Part shown: positions 9,100 to 18,060 of the stretch, piece after piece
Layout: each line of letters begins with the position of its first letter
Position numbering within the stretch: position 1 is the stretch's first letter
Assembly (NCBI GenBank): GCA_019359285.1
Contig: JAHHHQ010000028.1
Location: 186,001-250,000, forward strand
DNA length: 64,000 bases
Source of the DNA: Nodosilinea sp. WJT8-NPBG4
GTDB lineage: Bacteria > Cyanobacteriota > Cyanobacteriia > Phormidesmidales > Phormidesmidaceae
Direction of reading: 5' to 3'
Notes under the pieces: model-generated
Told to the model about the DNA's origin: nothing
Database searches by the model: none
Seen by the model: only the letters and a program-made list of their open reading frames with translations
Position numbers and translations under genes: made by a program

Positions 9100-10425
9100 T
9101 CAATCAGCAAGTAGGTTTTCGCGCAGGGTTGTACCGGGATAAGAGGTGCGGTAGCGTCCGCGCCGCTGGAGTTCTGGCACCACCAAATCGACAAATTCTT
9201 CAAAACAGCCGGGGGTGTAGGTGGCTACCAGCATGAACCCGTCAGCACCGCCCTCATCCATGTAATATTCCAGTGTGTCGGCAATATCAGAGGCGGTGCC
9301 CACAGTAATCGGCATACCCATGCCCATGGCGTAGTAGAGGGCAGCTTCTTTCACCGTAATCGGGTCGCCACCCTTGGCGTAGATAATGCTCTCAAACAAG
9401 CCCTGAATGCCAGGAATTTCGATGTTCTGCACGTACTCGTCGAGATCGTAAGTAGAGAAGTCGGGGCCAAAGTGGCCTGAAATCCAGGCCAGGGCACCTT
9501 CGAGGGGAATATTGGCGCGAATTTGCTCGTACTTTTCCTGGGCGTGGGCGCGGGATTCGCCTACGATGCACTGCAAGCCGTAGATCAGTTTGACGCTGCT
9601 GGCGGGACGGTTGAACGTTTTCACCAGTCGCTGATTTATGTCATCGCTGTACTGCCGCATGCGGTCGACGTTGGGGTGTACGGCAAAAATGGCTTCGGCA
9701 TGTTTGGCGGCAAAATCTCGTCCGCGCTCTGAAGAGCCGGCCTGCCAGAGTACTGGACGACCCTGGGGCGATCGGTAGCAGAATGATCGCCCTTTGCTGC
9801 GGAAAAACTCGCCCTCAAAGTTGATTTCCTTTACCTTAGCTGGGTCGGCAAAAATACCGTTGTCCTTGTCGGCAATGATGGCATCGGGCGCCCACGAATC
9901 CCACAGTTGGTAGCAGAGTTCCATGTACTCTTCCATGCGCTCGTAGCGGTGGGAGCGATCGCTCATTTCGGCACCATAGGCATCCCACTCGCTTTTGGAA
10001 TAGGAACTGACAATGTTCCAAGCAATGCGTCCGTCGGAAAGATGATCGAGGCTGGAGAGCCGCCGTACCATAGAGTAAGGATGCTCGAAGGCAGTGGACA
10101 GCGTCACTCCGACCCCCAGGTGTTTAGTCGCCGTCGTAATGATGGGCACTAGAGTAGATGGCTCATGGGTAGGGCACTGCACCGCATATTTCACGCAGGC
10201 ATCGGAGCTATTTTCGTAGTTGTTGTAGGGGGCCAGCTCATCGGCAATAAACATGGCATCAAACAGCCCCCGCTCCATGGTGCGGGCCATATGTTGCCAG
10301 TAGGGTGGGCGGCTCCAGTCCCAATTGACTTTGTCTTTGGGGTGCCGCCACATGCCGGTGGCGTGGCTATTTACTCCATGTTGAATGAAGCCTAAAAGAT
10401 GGGCCTGCTTTTTCTGAGATGCCAT
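9100..10425 (-). CDS. LLM-class flavin-dependent monooxygenase (NtaA/SnaA/DszA type)
   Basis: 441-residue bacterial-luciferase-like monooxygenase of the nitrilotriacetate monooxygenase/DszA group. It uses FMNH2 supplied by a separate reductase. Family features: LGFIQHGVNSHATGMWRHP near the start, EPSTLVPIITTATKHLGVGVTLSTAFEHPY, RLSSLDHLSDGRIAWNIVSS, SSERGRDFAAKHAEAIFA and DGFMLVATYTPGCFEEF near the end. The length fits the family. It is monocistronic here and no flavin reductase is next to it, so the substrate (often an organosulfur or amine compound) is unknown. Confidence 0.87.
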   Translation of the reverse strand: MASQKKQAHLLGFIQHGVNSHATGMWRHPKDKVNWDWSRPPYWQHMARTMERGLFDAMFIADELAPYNNYENSSDACVKYAVQCPTHEPSTLVPIITTATKHLGVGVTLSTAFEHPYSMVRRLSSLDHLSDGRIAWNIVSSYSKSEWDAYGAEMSDRSHRYERMEEYMELCYQLWDSWAPDAIIADKDNGIFADPAKVKEINFEGEFFRSKGRSFCYRSPQGRPVLWQAGSSERGRDFAAKHAEAIFAVHPNVDRMRQYSDDINQRLVKTFNRPASSVKLIYGLQCIVGESRAHAQEKYEQIRANIPLEGALAWISGHFGPDFSTYDLDEYVQNIEIPGIQGLFESIIYAKGGDPITVKEAALYYAMGMGMPITVGTASDIADTLEYYMDEGGADGFMLVATYTPGCFEEFVDLVVPELQRRGRYRTSYPGTTLRENLLAD

Positions 10426-10566
10426 AAAACCTGCTGTGTACTCAAAGAATAAATTTGATTAGAACTTCGACAGTGTAGTGATAAGAACCTGCATCACCAA
10501 TGGCGATCCTGCGACCAATAGAGCACTTTGTTTTGGCACCTTATGGTGAGTTGTTGAAACCTAGAA

Positions 10567-10597
10567 CTCCTCAAGCTTCGTCTTTATACTTGAGGAG
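10567..10597. other. intergenic stem-loop
   Basis: CTCCTCAAG at 10567-10575 pairs exactly with CTTGAGGAG at 10589-10597 across a 13-nt loop. It lies between the 152-aa membrane protein gene and the monooxygenase gene. Without a T-run it is only a possible terminator or processing site. Confidence 0.35.
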
Positions 10598-10707
10598 GTT
10601 TATATTGTGCGGTGCTTACAGGAGCTGATCTTGAATACTATGTTCAAGAGAATCTCTACAACATCTTCACGTAGTTAATTTGTGCCATCCCCAAAAAATA
10701 CTTCAGA

Positions 10708-11166
10708 TTATTTGGGACTTGAGGTCTCTTTGTATCGCTGAATATCGAGAGCCATAAAGTAGATAATGCCAATAGGGCTAAGCAAACTGAGCACTGGCCC
10801 AATATAAAGAAAATAGGCACCAAGCCCATAGGACCAAATCACAACGGCAGAGGCAATAGCCGCTAGAATAGCCCCAACGAGACCCTTGGTGAAAGTGTCA
10901 CGAGTGTCTTCCTCCTCCGAAGAGTAGGTTCTGACTGCATCACGTAAAACCCCAGCCATCCCTTTGATATAAAAAAAGGAGATGACAAGGCCAATAAAGA
11001 AGAAGATCGCCGTCTCGGTAGAAACAAAAAAGCTGGGTTCGGTAGAACTAGCTGAGCCTGTTGTAGCAAGTGATCGCTCCTGAGCGGCGAGAATGCTAGT
11101 AGCGATCGCAATCAAGAGATGCTTATTTGCTTTTCCAAGAAACTTCAGATTAAACGAGGTCTGCAT
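10708..11166 (-). CDS. small multi-pass membrane protein of unknown function
   Basis: 152 residues, not recognised. There is a hydrophobic segment near residues 16-28 and three further likely membrane segments (IFFFIGLVISFFYI, GAILAAIASAVVIWSYGLGAYFLYI, LLSPIGIIYFMAL), with an acidic loop SSEEEDTRD between. The gene begins 49 nt after the stop of the sodium:solute symporter on the same strand, so it is probably co-transcribed and may be an accessory subunit. That role is inferred from position only. Confidence 0.6.
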   Translation of the reverse strand: MQTSFNLKFLGKANKHLLIAIATSILAAQERSLATTGSASSTEPSFFVSTETAIFFFIGLVISFFYIKGMAGVLRDAVRTYSSEEEDTRDTFTKGLVGAILAAIASAVVIWSYGLGAYFLYIGPVLSLLSPIGIIYFMALDIQRYKETSSPK

Positions 11167-11215
11167 GGACTTCTCCGCAAGGTAAGAGGATGAAAATCAG
11201 TTTGGTGAAGTGTCG

Positions 11216-12730
11216 CTAGTTGTTAACCGGAATGATTGGATTGACGGGAGCAGAGTCATCCGAAATATCTGCAACTTTTTTGAGGCGATCGTAGTCGAAT
11301 CGATTTTGATTTTGAAATCCTAGAACCAATGGAACAATTGCGCTAATGACCAAAATAGCAATGCTGCCTGGCAGTTCACCATAGGCAAAGTGAATGGGCA
11401 TCCCGATCGCGATCGCCGCAACGGTTCCCCAGAAAAAACCAGCCGCTGTCATCCGATCCCAAAAGACTGCCAGCATAAACGGAATTAAAACGGCGGTACG
11501 AATCGCGTAGGTTGTTAAAACAATGGTGACAAAGTCAACACCACTCAACACAACCAGCGTCGCAATCAGGGCGGCAAGCACCATGGATAATTTAGTGTAA
11601 GAAAACAGTTTGTGGTCAGGAATATTGGGAGAGAAAGGCTTAATCACATCAACAGCTGCGATAGACGAAATTGCCGAAAGAGAACCATCAATGGTCGAAT
11701 AGCAGGCCGACAAGATTACGAATACATAACTTAGAATCAGCCAGGTGGGCAATCCGATGTGAGAGATAACAAACGGTCCAACAGCAGCAGCGTCGCCGTT
11801 TAGATGGGTCGCCAGATCCACATTAAGGGCAATACCCACAAGTCCTAAGATCCCCAGGCAAATAGGAATAGGATAGAATAGCGCGCCAGCCCAAAAGAAG
11901 GTGCGGCTTACTTCTCTTTCCCTCAAACCCCAAACAACTTGCCAAAAATCTTGTCCAACGACGGTAGCTGTAATCAAGCCAAGCGCCAGGGTGATACCAA
12001 AGCCAACTGCGGCCTCTGGACGAGCCACTGACAGAAAGTTAGTGCTTTTGCTAGCAACTGTTTGCCAAACAAACTCAGCTCCACCAACCTGGCTTAATAC
12101 GGCAGTAACAACAAAAGCTGTTGGTACTGTGATAAACAGTGTTGTCAAAGTAGAGGTTGAGATGGAAGCCCACAGCCCACCTAAAACTGTATAGGCTAAG
12201 ACAATGATTGCTGTAATGATAGCTACTGTACCCTGGTCAACTCCAAATACAGTTGAGATTACGAGTGAAGTGCCCTTCAAGTTAATAATGATGGCTAGCA
12301 AAGCGCCAAACAACAAACCCGCTGTCATCACAACACGTGCTAAACCTGCTCCATCAAAGCGAGAACTGATAAATTCTCCAATTGTGTAGCCGTGCGGCAT
12401 TTTAGCTCTCAGCCGTCTGGCAAATGGAATTATAAGTATTACCGCTAGACCGTTGGGGACAGTAAACCACCAAAGCCCAGAAGTGCCATAGGTGTAGGTC
12501 ATTGCAGAGGACATCATCACGGCCATCGCCCATGTCCAAATTGAAATGATACCTGCCACTCCAAAGCCAAAACCCAATCTGCGACCAGCAATCACAAAGT
12601 CGTGGGTGTTTTTGACAAGGGTGACTCGCACGTAGTTCGCTAGGGCAAGCAAGATAAGCCCTAATGCAATTAATGTAAAAATCCCTTGTGCTGGCGTTAG
12701 TGACGCCTTTACAAATTCAAACTCCTGCAT
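11216..12730 (-). CDS. sodium:solute symporter family transporter
   Basis: 504 residues with about 13 hydrophobic segments, as in the SSS family. Recognisable stretches: FVIAGRRLGFGFG after the first helix, WTWAMAVMMSSAMTYTYGTSG, MPHGYTIGEFISSRFDG and FVILSACYSTIDGSLSAISS. The substrate is uncertain; the TIGEF-type loop occurs in urea/DUR3-like and related carriers. ATG at 12730 is preferred to an upstream start at 12760 because AAAGGAAAG precedes it at good spacing. The gene and its downstream partner look somewhat richer in A+T than their neighbours. Confidence 0.85.
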   Translation of the reverse strand: MQEFEFVKASLTPAQGIFTLIALGLILLALANYVRVTLVKNTHDFVIAGRRLGFGFGVAGIISIWTWAMAVMMSSAMTYTYGTSGLWWFTVPNGLAVILIIPFARRLRAKMPHGYTIGEFISSRFDGAGLARVVMTAGLLFGALLAIIINLKGTSLVISTVFGVDQGTVAIITAIIVLAYTVLGGLWASISTSTLTTLFITVPTAFVVTAVLSQVGGAEFVWQTVASKSTNFLSVARPEAAVGFGITLALGLITATVVGQDFWQVVWGLREREVSRTFFWAGALFYPIPICLGILGLVGIALNVDLATHLNGDAAAVGPFVISHIGLPTWLILSYVFVILSACYSTIDGSLSAISSIAAVDVIKPFSPNIPDHKLFSYTKLSMVLAALIATLVVLSGVDFVTIVLTTYAIRTAVLIPFMLAVFWDRMTAAGFFWGTVAAIAIGMPIHFAYGELPGSIAILVISAIVPLVLGFQNQNRFDYDRLKKVADISDDSAPVNPIIPVNN

Positions 12731-13344
12731 AAATTCTTTCCTTTGCTTAGCTTTAGACAACAGAACGGCTGAAACAGAATGTAGATCCGCTGCGCTAACA
12801 GTGTCGAATCGGTCTAATTCCTAATGCTTTTCATAACGAATCTGCAACAGATAAAGACTTTTGAGGCCTCAGTTTAAATCCGCCCTCTAGCACACTTTAA
12901 AGCGGATAAGAGCTGTTCTAAGCAAACTAAAACCTATTTCGCCAAAAGATACAAAACTCCTGAACACCGAGCTTTTGGTGCAATGCAACTTTCTCTAGGT
13001 CATTAGCCTAGGCGATATTAACATTCTGCTTTTGTGCAAAAAAGCATCTGGGCTTACAATTACCTGCAATTCAGAAAATTAATTTTCACCTTAATCTAAT
13101 TAGCTACCTACACCTATCAGTAAGACTTATAGCTCTTACGACAGGGGAATCATGGAAATATCAAACATCCAATTAATCGAGTGAAAGCAAAGTTTTTGCC
13201 TGAAGACGGTTACAAGATTTACAGCCTGAATTATTCTTCGAGGTTAAAATATATTACAAATGTATCTTGGTTTATTTTCATTTCAAAGATAATCGTTGAT
13301 TGTTTTGAAGCTCAGTCGAAGGTTGAGTTTCAACCTTATAAAGG
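12731..13344. other. 614-nt A+T-rich intergenic region
   Basis: Divergent promoter space between the symporter gene and the TPR gene. I see no convincing gene. A 72-codon ORF at 13181-13399 overlaps the start of the TPR gene and shows no recognisable features. The only clear structure is the hairpin at 13319-13337. Confidence 0.5.
13319..13337 (+). other. hairpin just before the TPR gene start
   Basis: AAGGTTGA at 13319-13326 pairs with TCAACCTT at 13330-13337 over a 3-nt loop. It ends 8 nt before the ATG at 13345 and could limit ribosome access there. Confidence 0.4.
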
Positions 13345-14592
13345 ATGCTTCAAGACGCTCAAGGCTTATTGGTCACCACGGACTCCATGCAAGCGATGAC
13401 TGCTGTTGATCAGTTTATCGACCAGGCGCTTACCTACGGCGATCAGGCAGAGACAACGATTCTCAAGGCGATTGAGGCAGACGGCGACTGTGCGATCGCC
13501 CATGCCTACACGGCCGCCTACTACCTCAGCCAAGAAAACCGCACCGATTGCCTGCGCGCCAGGCCCTACCTCAACCGAGCGCTAGCCAGGTTAGCAACCG
13601 CCTCGCCGCGAGAACAGGGCTATATTCACGGCATTGCGGCCTGGGCTAGGGGTCATATTCAGCAGGCGATCGCTTACCAGACTGCTCTGGTGCAAGCCTT
13701 TCCGCAGGATTTGCTGGCGGTGCAGCAGGCTCAGTATCACTACTTTTACCAAGGAGAGAGCCAGGGGTTACTAGAGGTCGCCCTGGCAGCCCTTCCGGCA
13801 CACCCCGAACACCCGTTGCTCTACAGCATGGTGGCCTTTGGTCTAGAGCAGTGCCACCAGTATGACCAGGCCGAAGCGCTGGGACGGCAGGCGACAGAGC
13901 TGCGTCGCCACAACCCTTGGGCACACCACGCTGTGGCCCACGTGCTCGATGTCCAGGGTCGCCACCGCGAAAACATCGCCTGGATGGAGGCCAACGCAGA
14001 TACCTGGCAGAGCTGTAACTCAATGCTCTACACCCACAACTGGTGGCATGTGGCTCTGGCTTACCTGGCCCAAAACGACACTGCTGCGGTGCTTAGACTC
14101 TACGACCAGCACGTGTGGGGACTGGCCCGCAGGCACACCCCCAAAGACCAGGTGGGGGCAATTTCGCTGCTGCTGCGGCTAGAGCTGGCGGGGGTATCTG
14201 TGGGTAATCTAGCCAAACCGCTGCGATCGCGTCTACAAGAACATTCCCTGCCTTTTCAAGACCTGCACTACGTCTACGGACTAGCCCGAGGCGATCGCAA
14301 TGACTACGCCACTATCATGATCGATGACATGGCCCGCTATGCCCATCGCCAGGATGAGCTTACAAAAACACGATGGCTCAAGCTGGCTGTTCCCGCCGCT
14401 CAGGGATTGGTGGCCCACGCCAATGGGGATTGGGCAGCGGCGATCGCCCACCTGCGCCCCGTGCTGCCACACCTCTACCGCCTAGGGGGAAGCCACACGC
14501 AACAGACCCTGTTTAAGCAAGTCTATCGTCACGCTGTAGAGCAGCAAGCCCGGGCTCCGCAGCAGTTTTCACTGCAGCAGGCACTGGCATAG
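13345..14592 (+). CDS. TPR protein, TTC38-like
   Basis: 415 residues of helical repeats. The stretches NPWAHHAVAHVLDVQGRHRENIAWM and NWWHVALAYLAQND are typical of the tetratricopeptide repeat protein 38 family, whose molecular function is not established. No signal peptide or membrane segment, so probably cytoplasmic. The start is uncertain: ATG at 13345 has AAAGG touching it, and in-frame ATGs at 13387 and 13396 are alternatives. It is separate from neighbours on both sides. Confidence 0.8.
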   Translation: MLQDAQGLLVTTDSMQAMTAVDQFIDQALTYGDQAETTILKAIEADGDCAIAHAYTAAYYLSQENRTDCLRARPYLNRALARLATASPREQGYIHGIAAWARGHIQQAIAYQTALVQAFPQDLLAVQQAQYHYFYQGESQGLLEVALAALPAHPEHPLLYSMVAFGLEQCHQYDQAEALGRQATELRRHNPWAHHAVAHVLDVQGRHRENIAWMEANADTWQSCNSMLYTHNWWHVALAYLAQNDTAAVLRLYDQHVWGLARRHTPKDQVGAISLLLRLELAGVSVGNLAKPLRSRLQEHSLPFQDLHYVYGLARGDRNDYATIMIDDMARYAHRQDELTKTRWLKLAVPAAQGLVAHANGDWAAAIAHLRPVLPHLYRLGGSHTQQTLFKQVYRHAVEQQARAPQQFSLQQALA

Positions 14593-14834
14593 CGCAAAGA
14601 TTTGAGGGTTGAGTTTTGGGTCCCGAGGCCAAACAAAATATCAACTTCTCTAGCTCCACTCTTCCATCAACAAAATCTATTACTTTCACAAAAAAGACTA
14701 TTTGCTTTTATCAGAGCCCCTTCGTAAGATCGACTCATAGGGTTAAAACCCTGGCCATTACTGCAATCCGGCTTGCTGCTGTTTTACCGGCACAGCATGG
14801 CGAGGGTGCCTTTTGGTTAGTCTTGGAGGTTGTG

Positions 14835-15029
14835 ATGAAAAGCCGTCGAGAAGAGTTTTTTCAGCGGGGGTGCCGCGATCGCGATGCGGGTCTACTGCCC
14901 CAAAGCACTGATGCTGCCTACTGGGATGGCTATCGCTCGGGTAGACCGATAGGCCTTGATGAGGTGATCCGCTACTTTCCGACGCTGGAGGAATTTTTGG
15001 CGTGGCGATCGCAAGGGGTGCAGGGGTAA
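14835..15029 (+). CDS. small hypothetical protein
   Basis: 64-residue soluble protein, not recognised: MKSRREEFFQRGCRDRDAG at the start, then DAAYWDGYRSGRPIG and FPTLEEFLAWR. An ORF extends upstream to 14616, but ATG at 14835 has a strong ribosome binding site (GGAGG at 14826-14830) and the upstream sequence looks non-coding. The YWDGYRSGRP stretch and charged character suggest a small conserved cyanobacterial family; I cannot confirm this. Confidence 0.6.
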   Translation: MKSRREEFFQRGCRDRDAGLLPQSTDAAYWDGYRSGRPIGLDEVIRYFPTLEEFLAWRSQGVQG

Positions 15030-15039
15030 AGAGTAGGGA

Positions 15040-15105
15040 GTAGTTTTGAAGGTTGAGTTTTGAATTTTGAATTGGGTGTTTTAACTCAAAACTCCATCAT
15101 TTTAT
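15040..15105. repeat. TTGAGTTTTGAA-type intergenic repeat
   Basis: Units such as TTGAGTTTTGAATTTTGAATT followed by the inverse AACTCAAAACT occur between convergent genes. A similar tract is at 40987-41040. Such low-complexity tracts between cyanobacterial genes can fold into weak hairpins and may help end transcription. Confidence 0.45.
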
Positions 15106-15119
15106 TACCCCATCACCCC

Positions 15120-15902
15120 CTACTCTCCCACCCTCTCACTCCCCTTATACATCGCCAAAATTGGCTCATAGGTGGTGTAGTCTACTGCTACAAAGCGCTG
15201 GATTCTAGCCTGGGTCATGTGGTGTTGCAGAGTGGCGTCGGGCTGAAGTAGGGCCTGTTGCAACGTTTGAATTAGATCCTGTCCCAGCCGCTGAGAGACC
15301 GCAATGGGGGGCATGGGTGAGGGGCCGAAGTGGCTGACAATCCGCAGTTTCTTAGCTAGGTCAGGATCTTCTGCCAAGGCCTGGTCGAGCACGGTGCTGT
15401 CGATCGCAGCGCAATCGGCCTGGCCCGTGAGAATGGCGTGGAGCGATCGCAAATGGCTCCCCGATTCTAGCTTCTGACCAAAAAATCCCCAGTTTAGCCC
15501 TCTCTGGTGCAACTCGTAGCCCATCCGGCTATAGCCGCTGTGAGAGCCGTGATCGTTGTAGCAAAATACCGTTTGGGCCAGGTCATCCCAGGTGTGCAGA
15601 GGGCGATCGCTCCGTACCACCACATCCGAAAAGTACACTGGCTGTCCGCTATAGCGGGCCTGCTCCATCACCGGAGCCACCAAAGGCTGCAGCTGATGGG
15701 AAGCCCGCTGGGCGTAGCGCATCAGGGGCAAGCCGCAGAGAAAGAGTAGATCCCAGCGATCGCCCACCAGATCTGGATCGGATAGGGGATCGTCGGCTCC
15801 CTGTACCACATCCGCCGAGCAGCCCAGGCAACGACCGAGGTATTCACCCACGGCCTGATACAGCCAGAGCAGATTGGGGGAGAGGTAGGAGACACCGCGC
15901 AT
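15120..15902 (-). CDS. PhnD-like phosphate/phosphonate substrate-binding-type protein
   Basis: 260 residues resembling the PhnD/TroA-like phosphonate binding fold: WDLLFLCGLPLMRYA, PVYFSDVVVRSDRPLHTWDDLAQTVFCYNDHGSHSGY and ILTGQADCAAIDSTVLD. The SHSGY stretch corresponds to the ligand loop of this family. No signal peptide is visible, unlike transport receptors, so it may be a cytoplasmic sensor or have lost its leader. It lies 122 nt after the metI-like gene on the same strand, yet PhnD-type proteins do not normally pair with MetNI; co-function is doubtful. Confidence 0.72.
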   Translation of the reverse strand: MRGVSYLSPNLLWLYQAVGEYLGRCLGCSADVVQGADDPLSDPDLVGDRWDLLFLCGLPLMRYAQRASHQLQPLVAPVMEQARYSGQPVYFSDVVVRSDRPLHTWDDLAQTVFCYNDHGSHSGYSRMGYELHQRGLNWGFFGQKLESGSHLRSLHAILTGQADCAAIDSTVLDQALAEDPDLAKKLRIVSHFGPSPMPPIAVSQRLGQDLIQTLQQALLQPDATLQHHMTQARIQRFVAVDYTTYEPILAMYKGSERVGE

Positions 15903-16023
15903 GCTAAAACAACCTCGGTCGATGGCAAATCAAACTCAAAAGCTCCTCTTCGAGGGTAGTTGTTATAGGGATTTGAAGAATAGAGGGATCTCGCTAGGGC
16001 TCTAGGCCCGTTATAGATACAAC

Positions 16024-16734
16024 CTAGGTCTTTCGCAGCCGCGTCAGGGGATTAGTCCAACCGGGGGAGGGCGCTACATTACCCGTACGACGCAGTCGAT
16101 AGGCCACGCTATCGCCAAGCCACTGAATCAGCTGCACTAGGGCAATCAAAATGACCACCGTGTACACCATCACCCTTGTGTCAAAGCGCTGGAAGCCATA
16201 GCGAATCGCCAGATCGCCCAAACCACCGCCGCCTACGACCCCAGCCATAGCAGAGTTTCCCACCAGACTGATGACCATCAGAGTCAGGCCTAGCACCAGA
16301 GCGGGCCGCGACTCTGGAATCAACACCTTACGAACGATATCCCAGTGGCTACACCCCATCGCTTCAGCGGCTTCCACTAGGCCTGGGTCGACCTCAAGCA
16401 GGGCGGTTTCGGCCACGCGGGCAAAAAAAGGAACGGCCGACAGGGTGAGGGGTACCAAAGCGGCGGTGCTGCCAATGGTGGTGCCAACGATTAAACGGGT
16501 GAGGGGCAGAATCGCCACCAGCAAGATGATGAAGGGCAGCGATCGCACCCCATTGCTCACCCAGCCTAGCCCTTGGTTGACCGACGGGTTCGGCAAAAAG
16601 CCCCTGGCCCCCGTAATCACCAGCAGCAGCCCCAGGGGTAAGCCAAACACCGCTGCCAGCAGCGACGAAACGCTCACCATATAGATCGTCTCAAGGGTTG
16701 CTGTCCACAAATTGCTCAGCAGCTGTGCGTCCAT
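16024..16734 (-). CDS. metI: methionine-type ABC transporter permease MetI
   Basis: 236-residue inner-membrane permease of the MetNI type (D-methionine or related uptake). It has about five hydrophobic segments. MetI features: NGVRSLPFIILLVAILPLTRLIVGT and the EAA loop EAAEAMGCSHWDIVRKVLIPESRPALVLG. ATG at 16734 (MDAQLLSNLW) is preferred to 16752. It overlaps the 3' end of metN by about 44 nt. The permease looks intact, although its ATPase partner is broken. Confidence 0.88.
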   Translation of the reverse strand: MDAQLLSNLWTATLETIYMVSVSSLLAAVFGLPLGLLLVITGARGFLPNPSVNQGLGWVSNGVRSLPFIILLVAILPLTRLIVGTTIGSTAALVPLTLSAVPFFARVAETALLEVDPGLVEAAEAMGCSHWDIVRKVLIPESRPALVLGLTLMVISLVGNSAMAGVVGGGGLGDLAIRYGFQRFDTRVMVYTVVILIALVQLIQWLGDSVAYRLRRTGNVAPSPGWTNPLTRLRKT

Positions 16735-17576
16735 CCTGTACCTCCACGGCAAGATTGAGCTGGGTCAAATAGTCGAGGGCAACGTACCGGTCTGGCCCCG
16801 CCAGCTCGATCTGAAACTGCCCCACCGGCTGCCCCCCAATGGTCTCAATGGCCCCATTCAAAATGTTGGCCTTGATGTTAAACCGCTGCACCAGGGTGGC
16901 AATAAACGGTTCATTAGCTACCTCACCCCGAAAGGCAACAGTGACCAGCAGCGCATCAGGCCGAGGTTGGTAGCCCGTCAATCGAGGGAAAAAGTCTTGC
17001 GCTAGGCGGGAGTGAGGCTGGGCGGCTAAGTCAGCCACCCTGCCGCGCTCAATGACTTTACCCTGCTCCAAAATGGCGACGCGATCGCAGATCCGCTTCA
17101 CCACCCCCATATCGTGGGTAATCAGCAAAATGGTGAGACCAATCTTCTGGTTCAAATCCTTCAGCAGCGCCAGGATAGATTGAGTAGTTTGGGGGTCTAG
17201 GGCCGAGGTCGATTCGTCCGACAACAGCACCTTGGGGTCGGCGGCCAAGGCCCGAGCAATGCCCACCCACTGTTTCTGCCCTCCAGACAGCTGGGCGGGA
17301 TAGCTATCACCCTTGCCCTCTAGCTCCACCAGCGACAGCAGTTCTGCCACCCTCGCCTTGATGCGCAGGCGGCTATAGCCCATCACCTCCAGGGGCATGG
17401 CAATGTTCTCAGCAGCGGTGCGCGAGCTCAGCAAGTTAAAGTGCTGAAAAATCATGCCCATCTGCTGCCGCGCCCGACGCAGGTCGCTACCCGACAGGGC
17501 GGTAATGTCCTGACCAGCCACAATCACGCGGCCCGAGGTGGGCGTTTCTAGCCGATTGATGCAGCGAATTAGGCAA
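16691..17576 (-). pseudogene. metN: metN ATPase gene, 5'-truncated (no Walker A)
   Basis: The reading frame continues upstream of GTG 17527 as LIRCINRLETPTSGRV, the sequence that follows Walker A in MetN, then ends at a TAG at 17579-17581. About 45-50 N-terminal residues including the GxxGxGKST loop are missing. The rest is MetN-like: Q-loop FQHFNLLSSRT, signature LSGGQKQWVGIARAL, Walker B LLSDESTSALDP, switch His LLITHDMG, and a C-terminal NIL domain. The Trp in the signature replaces the usual Arg, a further sign of decay. The truncation point is about 10 nt from the 3' end of tRNA-Ala. It cannot hydrolyse ATP normally; an assembly join is the alternative explanation. Confidence 0.75.
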
Positions 17577-17586
17577 CCCTAAACAA

Positions 17587-17659
17587 TGGAGAATAGGAGA
17601 TTCGAACTCCTGACCTCTGCGGTGCGATCGCAGCGCTCTACCAACTGAGCTAATTCCCC
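17587..17659 (-). tRNA. tRNA-Ala(CGC)
   Basis: 73 nt on the minus strand from GGGGAATTAGCTCAG to the discriminator A. The acceptor stem GGGGAAT pairs with ATTCTCC and includes the G3:U70 pair that marks alanine tRNAs. The anticodon stem CTGCG/CGCAG encloses the loop ATCGCAC, giving anticodon CGC. The T arm is AGGAGTTCGAATCTCCT. CCA is not encoded. The stem-loop region contains the octamer GCGATCGC. Confidence 0.95.
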
Positions 17660-17691
17660 TGAACTTGCCAGTATTCTACCAAAACCCCTGT

Positions 17692-17985
17692 CTACTTCTT
17701 ACCTCGGCCCTTAGCAGATCGCCCCTTATTCCCCGGCTGCGTCTGATGCGCGCCAAAATATTTCTCGCTGCGGTAGCGCAGCCACACCCGCAGAGTTTGA
17801 GGAATCTGATCTTTTTGCTCCTTGGTCAAAGTGTTGTAGAGGGCCAGCGCCTTTTCTCGCTCGCCCCGGCAAGCGGCGTTGTTGTGGGCATCCCAGTAGC
17901 TGCGAGCCAGCCGAATGCGGCGACACACTTCTTTGACCAGAGCTTTGCCCTCTGGTTGTGAATTTGAGGGAGGTTCTGATGGCAC
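17692..17985 (-). CDS. small basic hypothetical protein
   Basis: 97 residues, GTG start at 17985, not recognised. A helical middle (KALVKEVCRRIRLARSYWDAHN, EREKALALYNTLTKEQKDQI) resembles a short TPR-like or helical hairpin, then VWLRYRSEKYFG and a Lys/Arg/Gly-rich tail GRSAKGRGKK that could bind nucleic acid. It is divergent from exoIII and lies 32 nt upstream of the tRNA gene on the same strand. The ordered composition and codon use support a real gene. Confidence 0.62.
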   Translation of the reverse strand: MPSEPPSNSQPEGKALVKEVCRRIRLARSYWDAHNNAACRGEREKALALYNTLTKEQKDQIPQTLRVWLRYRSEKYFGAHQTQPGNKGRSAKGRGKK

Positions 17986-18060
17986 GGGCGCGATCCTTTT
18001 GGGCGGTCAACCCCTTAAGCTAGAACGTTGTGACCCTACCCGTTTAGCTTAACCCCCTCT

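Noticed and set aside
13181..13399. 72-codon plus-strand ORF before the TPR gene
   Set aside because: It overlaps the start of the TPR gene in another frame and has no recognisable composition or ribosome binding site.
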